In this document: positions 28,569-29,733 of the stretch, in pieces
Layout: the number at the start of each line of letters is the position of its first letter
Numbering within the stretch: position 1 is the stretch's first letter
From: a virus
Strand: one strand, 5' to 3'
IMG/VR virus record: IMGVR_UViG_3300006928_000048
Coordinates: 1-29,733 of that record
DNA: 29,733 nucleotides
The notes under the pieces: generated by a model
What the model was told of the DNA's origin: nothing
The model's database searches: none
The model's input: only the letters and a program-made list of their open reading frames with translations
Program-made: the position numbers and the translations under genes

Positions 28569-28730
28569 AAATAAAAAAGACACTAAACCAAAGGATTAGA
28601 ACGTACTTATCTTATGAAAAAAAGTTTATGAATTAAAAAAGAATGTTGAATACTTATTAATTACGTTATGGTTTAGTGCCTTAAATTTATTATAACACCT
28701 TAAGACTGCAAAGAAAATTTAACAGTAAAA
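28569..28730. other. Gene-free stretch with 10-bp terminal inverted repeat
   Basis: CACTAAACCA (28581-28590) and TGGTTTAGTG (28669-28678) are exact inverted copies 78 bases apart. Nothing between them looks coding: there are short frames only, without ribosome binding sites. The stretch separates the converging early and lysis-region genes. A long-range stem at the 3' end of minus-strand messages, or a remnant of a small mobile sequence, are possible readings. No flanking target duplication is visible. Confidence 0.45.
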
Positions 28731-28937
28731 TTATTTTTTACCAAATACACCTAGAGATTTGCCTATCTTAGTCCACTCTATAGTTGTAATCTTGCCATCT
28801 TTTAGTGCTTCCATTACTGTATTTGCTGCTGCTAGTCTTTCTTCTTTGGTATCCAAAGACTGAACTATGTGCATTGCTAAATCAAGTAATACTTTCTTCT
28901 CTTTACTCAAGAAAAGACTTGCTATATTATTGAACAT
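28731..28937 (-). CDS. Small phage protein of the late/lysis region, unknown
   Basis: This 68-residue protein has an excellent site (GGAAGGAGAGTAATATG on the complement). It reads MFNNIASLFLSKEKKVLLDLAMHIVQSL then EERLAAANTVMEALKDGKITTIEWTKIGKSLGVFGKK. The ending A-VMEALKDGK-x-T-x-x-EW-x-KIGK-x-LG is a pattern I have seen in small phage proteins near lysis genes. Its function is not established, and I see no membrane span that would make it a holin. The message would be minus-strand, downstream of the tail-spike gene. Confidence 0.65.
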   Translation of the reverse strand: MFNNIASLFLSKEKKVLLDLAMHIVQSLDTKEERLAAANTVMEALKDGKITTIEWTKIGKSLGVFGKK

Positions 28938-28970
28938 ATTACTCTCCTTCCTAATAACATTTTATCACAA

Positions 28971-29051
28971 TTATTTTATATTCAATTTGTTGAATATTTT
29001 TAAACGCAAATCCTGCATTCTGTCTATGAAAAAAGTCAAAACAAAAATCAT
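28971..29051 (-). CDS. Possible 26-residue membrane peptide
   Basis: A tiny frame MIFVLTFFIDRMQDLRLKIF, plus six more residues, lies in the gap between two lysis-region genes. It has a short hydrophobic start and a basic helix, but no Shine-Dalgarno before ATG 29051. It fills otherwise unexplained space. It is reported only as a possibility. Confidence 0.25.
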   Translation of the reverse strand: MIFVLTFFIDRMQDLRLKIFNKLNIK

Positions 29052-29090
29052 TGTTTTGAAAAAATAATAAATCAAAACTTAAGGGATTGT

Positions 29091-29240
29091 TTATTCTGAC
29101 TCTAGGACTTTCATACCTAGAGCAATGATGCCACCAATAGCACCACTAGCAATCTCGTTATGCCCTTTATACAGACCAACCACAGATAAAACAGCTAGGA
29201 CAATTATCGCTAGAAATATCTGTGGTCTTAGTTTACCCAT
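29091..29240 (-). CDS. Small membrane protein, holin candidate
   Basis: This 49-residue protein begins MGKLRPQIFLAIIVLAVLSV and continues VGLYKGHNEIASGAIGGIIALGMKVLESE. It has a hydrophobic segment near residues 8-23 and a second, Gly/Ala/Ile-rich one near 31-43, so it could span the membrane twice as a small pinholin-like protein. It lies just downstream of the tail-spike gene and upstream of other small genes, a common place for lysis functions. The ribosome binding site is weak (AAAGTAG on the complement). No endolysin is visible in the window. Confidence 0.6.
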   Translation of the reverse strand: MGKLRPQIFLAIIVLAVLSVVGLYKGHNEIASGAIGGIIALGMKVLESE

Positions 29241-29250
29241 CATAATAGAA

Positions 29251-29733
29251 CTACTTTACGCTAATCGGAACTTCAGCATTGTTAGTCAATGTTGACTGTG
29301 CAATCTTAGTATCTGATTGGATAATAAAATCTGCACTATCTATACCGTCACCATCTCCGATGCTTGAATTTTGTATCGTCAGTTTACCTACTTTGAGGTT
29401 ATTCAAGACAATGCCTTCATCATACGCCTTCAAGTTCTTGATGTGTAACTTGCCTATCTGTGCATCAGCACCACTCGTGTTGATGACTATTCGGTCATAA
29501 TCTGAACCTGTAACTGCTGGCAGGTCAATTGCACCACGAGTAGATGCTAATGTAATATCTGCTATCCCATTGGTTAGGGTAGGGGAGAATGAGTTACCAT
29601 CTGCTTTGTTGTCTTTTACGACCAACTCATAAATCTCACTATTACCTAGCACGAAGTCTGGTGCAGTAAGATTATCTATTAGCAATTCATCTACCATTAT
29701 CCAATGAGAACCTGTTGCGAATATCTTTAGTGA
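29251..29733 (-). CDS. Beta-helix tail spike or fibre, partial (C-terminal part)
   Basis: The frame is open to the right edge of the window, through SLKIFATGSHWI before the internal ATG at 29697, so that Met is not the real start. About 160 C-terminal residues are visible. Short repeating units (IDNLTAPDFVLG, IYELVVKDNKAD, IGKLHIKNLKAYDEGI, VGKLTIQNSSIGDGDGI) with N/D-G turns are typical of a right-handed parallel beta-helix, the fold of phage tail spikes and pectate-lyase-like depolymerases. The end (IAQSTLTNNAEVPISVK) closes the helix. Enzymatic residues cannot be judged from this part. It stops eleven bases before the small membrane gene. Confidence 0.75.
   Translation of the reverse strand, partial: SLKIFATGSHWIMVDELLIDNLTAPDFVLGNSEIYELVVKDNKADGNSFSPTLTNGIADITLASTRGAIDLPAVTGSDYDRIVINTSGADAQIGKLHIKNLKAYDEGIVLNNLKVGKLTIQNSSIGDGDGIDSADFIIQSDTKIAQSTLTNNAEVPISVK

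Noticed and set aside
1-29733. Circular genome with the gene at the left edge continuing into the gene at the right edge
   Set aside because: Both edge genes run off the window on the minus strand, but a direct join would put their codons out of phase by one base, and no terminal repeat is seen. The window is treated as a cut from a longer sequence.

Overview
The window looks like part of a tailed double-stranded DNA bacteriophage genome. It carries a terminase-portal-scaffold-capsid-tail block on the minus strand and a block of short, tightly packed early genes on the plus strand. By eye the DNA is strongly AT-rich, with stop codons mostly TAA and very regular ribosome binding sites of the form AAGGAGTAAGTAAATG. 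The sequence does not name the host. An AT-rich aquatic (for example marine) bacterium that uses TTGACA/TATAAT-type promoters is an inference. No integrase, tRNA, rRNA, CRISPR array or insertion sequence was recognised, and no DNA polymerase lies inside the window.

Layout. Bases 1-17436 (minus strand, read right to left) are the late morphogenesis block: small terminase candidate, large terminase, portal, a 62-residue protein, a 784-residue repeat-rich protein, a 1638-residue putative internal virion or ejection protein, scaffold, major capsid candidate, a run of small head/neck/decoration candidates (one with a C2H2 zinc finger), and two tail or fibre proteins with carbohydrate-binding-like modules. 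Bases 17437-18010 are a divergent control region with an 11-bp-stem hairpin, a (TA)11 tract, TGTTATATAACA palindromes and 11-bp tandem repeats, followed by the first early promoter. Bases 18011-28435 (plus strand) are the early block. It has many small acidic proteins of unknown function, a primase-polymerase/helicase fusion, a putative single-strand DNA-binding protein, an HTH protein, zinc-binding small proteins, an interrupted PD-(D/E)XK-like nuclease and a RusA-type resolvase. Bases 28436-28568 carry a promoter, a candidate small RNA and a strong intrinsic terminator. Bases 28731-29733 (minus strand) hold small lysis-region-like proteins and the end of a beta-helix tail spike.

Most unusual content. 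(1) Bases 18682-18757 fold as a type II hammerhead ribozyme, with one core deviation (U instead of A at position 9), directly between two early genes. (2) A transcript predicted at 28462-28568 is antisense to the leader/ribosome-binding-site consensus of several early genes, has tandem 11-nt repeats and ends in a terminator. This suggests a phage-encoded RNA that shuts off early translation. (3) The gene just after the ribozyme needs a -1 shift at a perfectly phased A AAA AAG slippery site. (4) The nuclease gene before rusA has one in-frame TAA, although the reading frame and its ATGA junction with rusA are intact beyond it. (5) Five promoters share one architecture, and two of them carry the same 15-bp operator in opposite orientation. 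All functional statements on these points are predictions from sequence alone.
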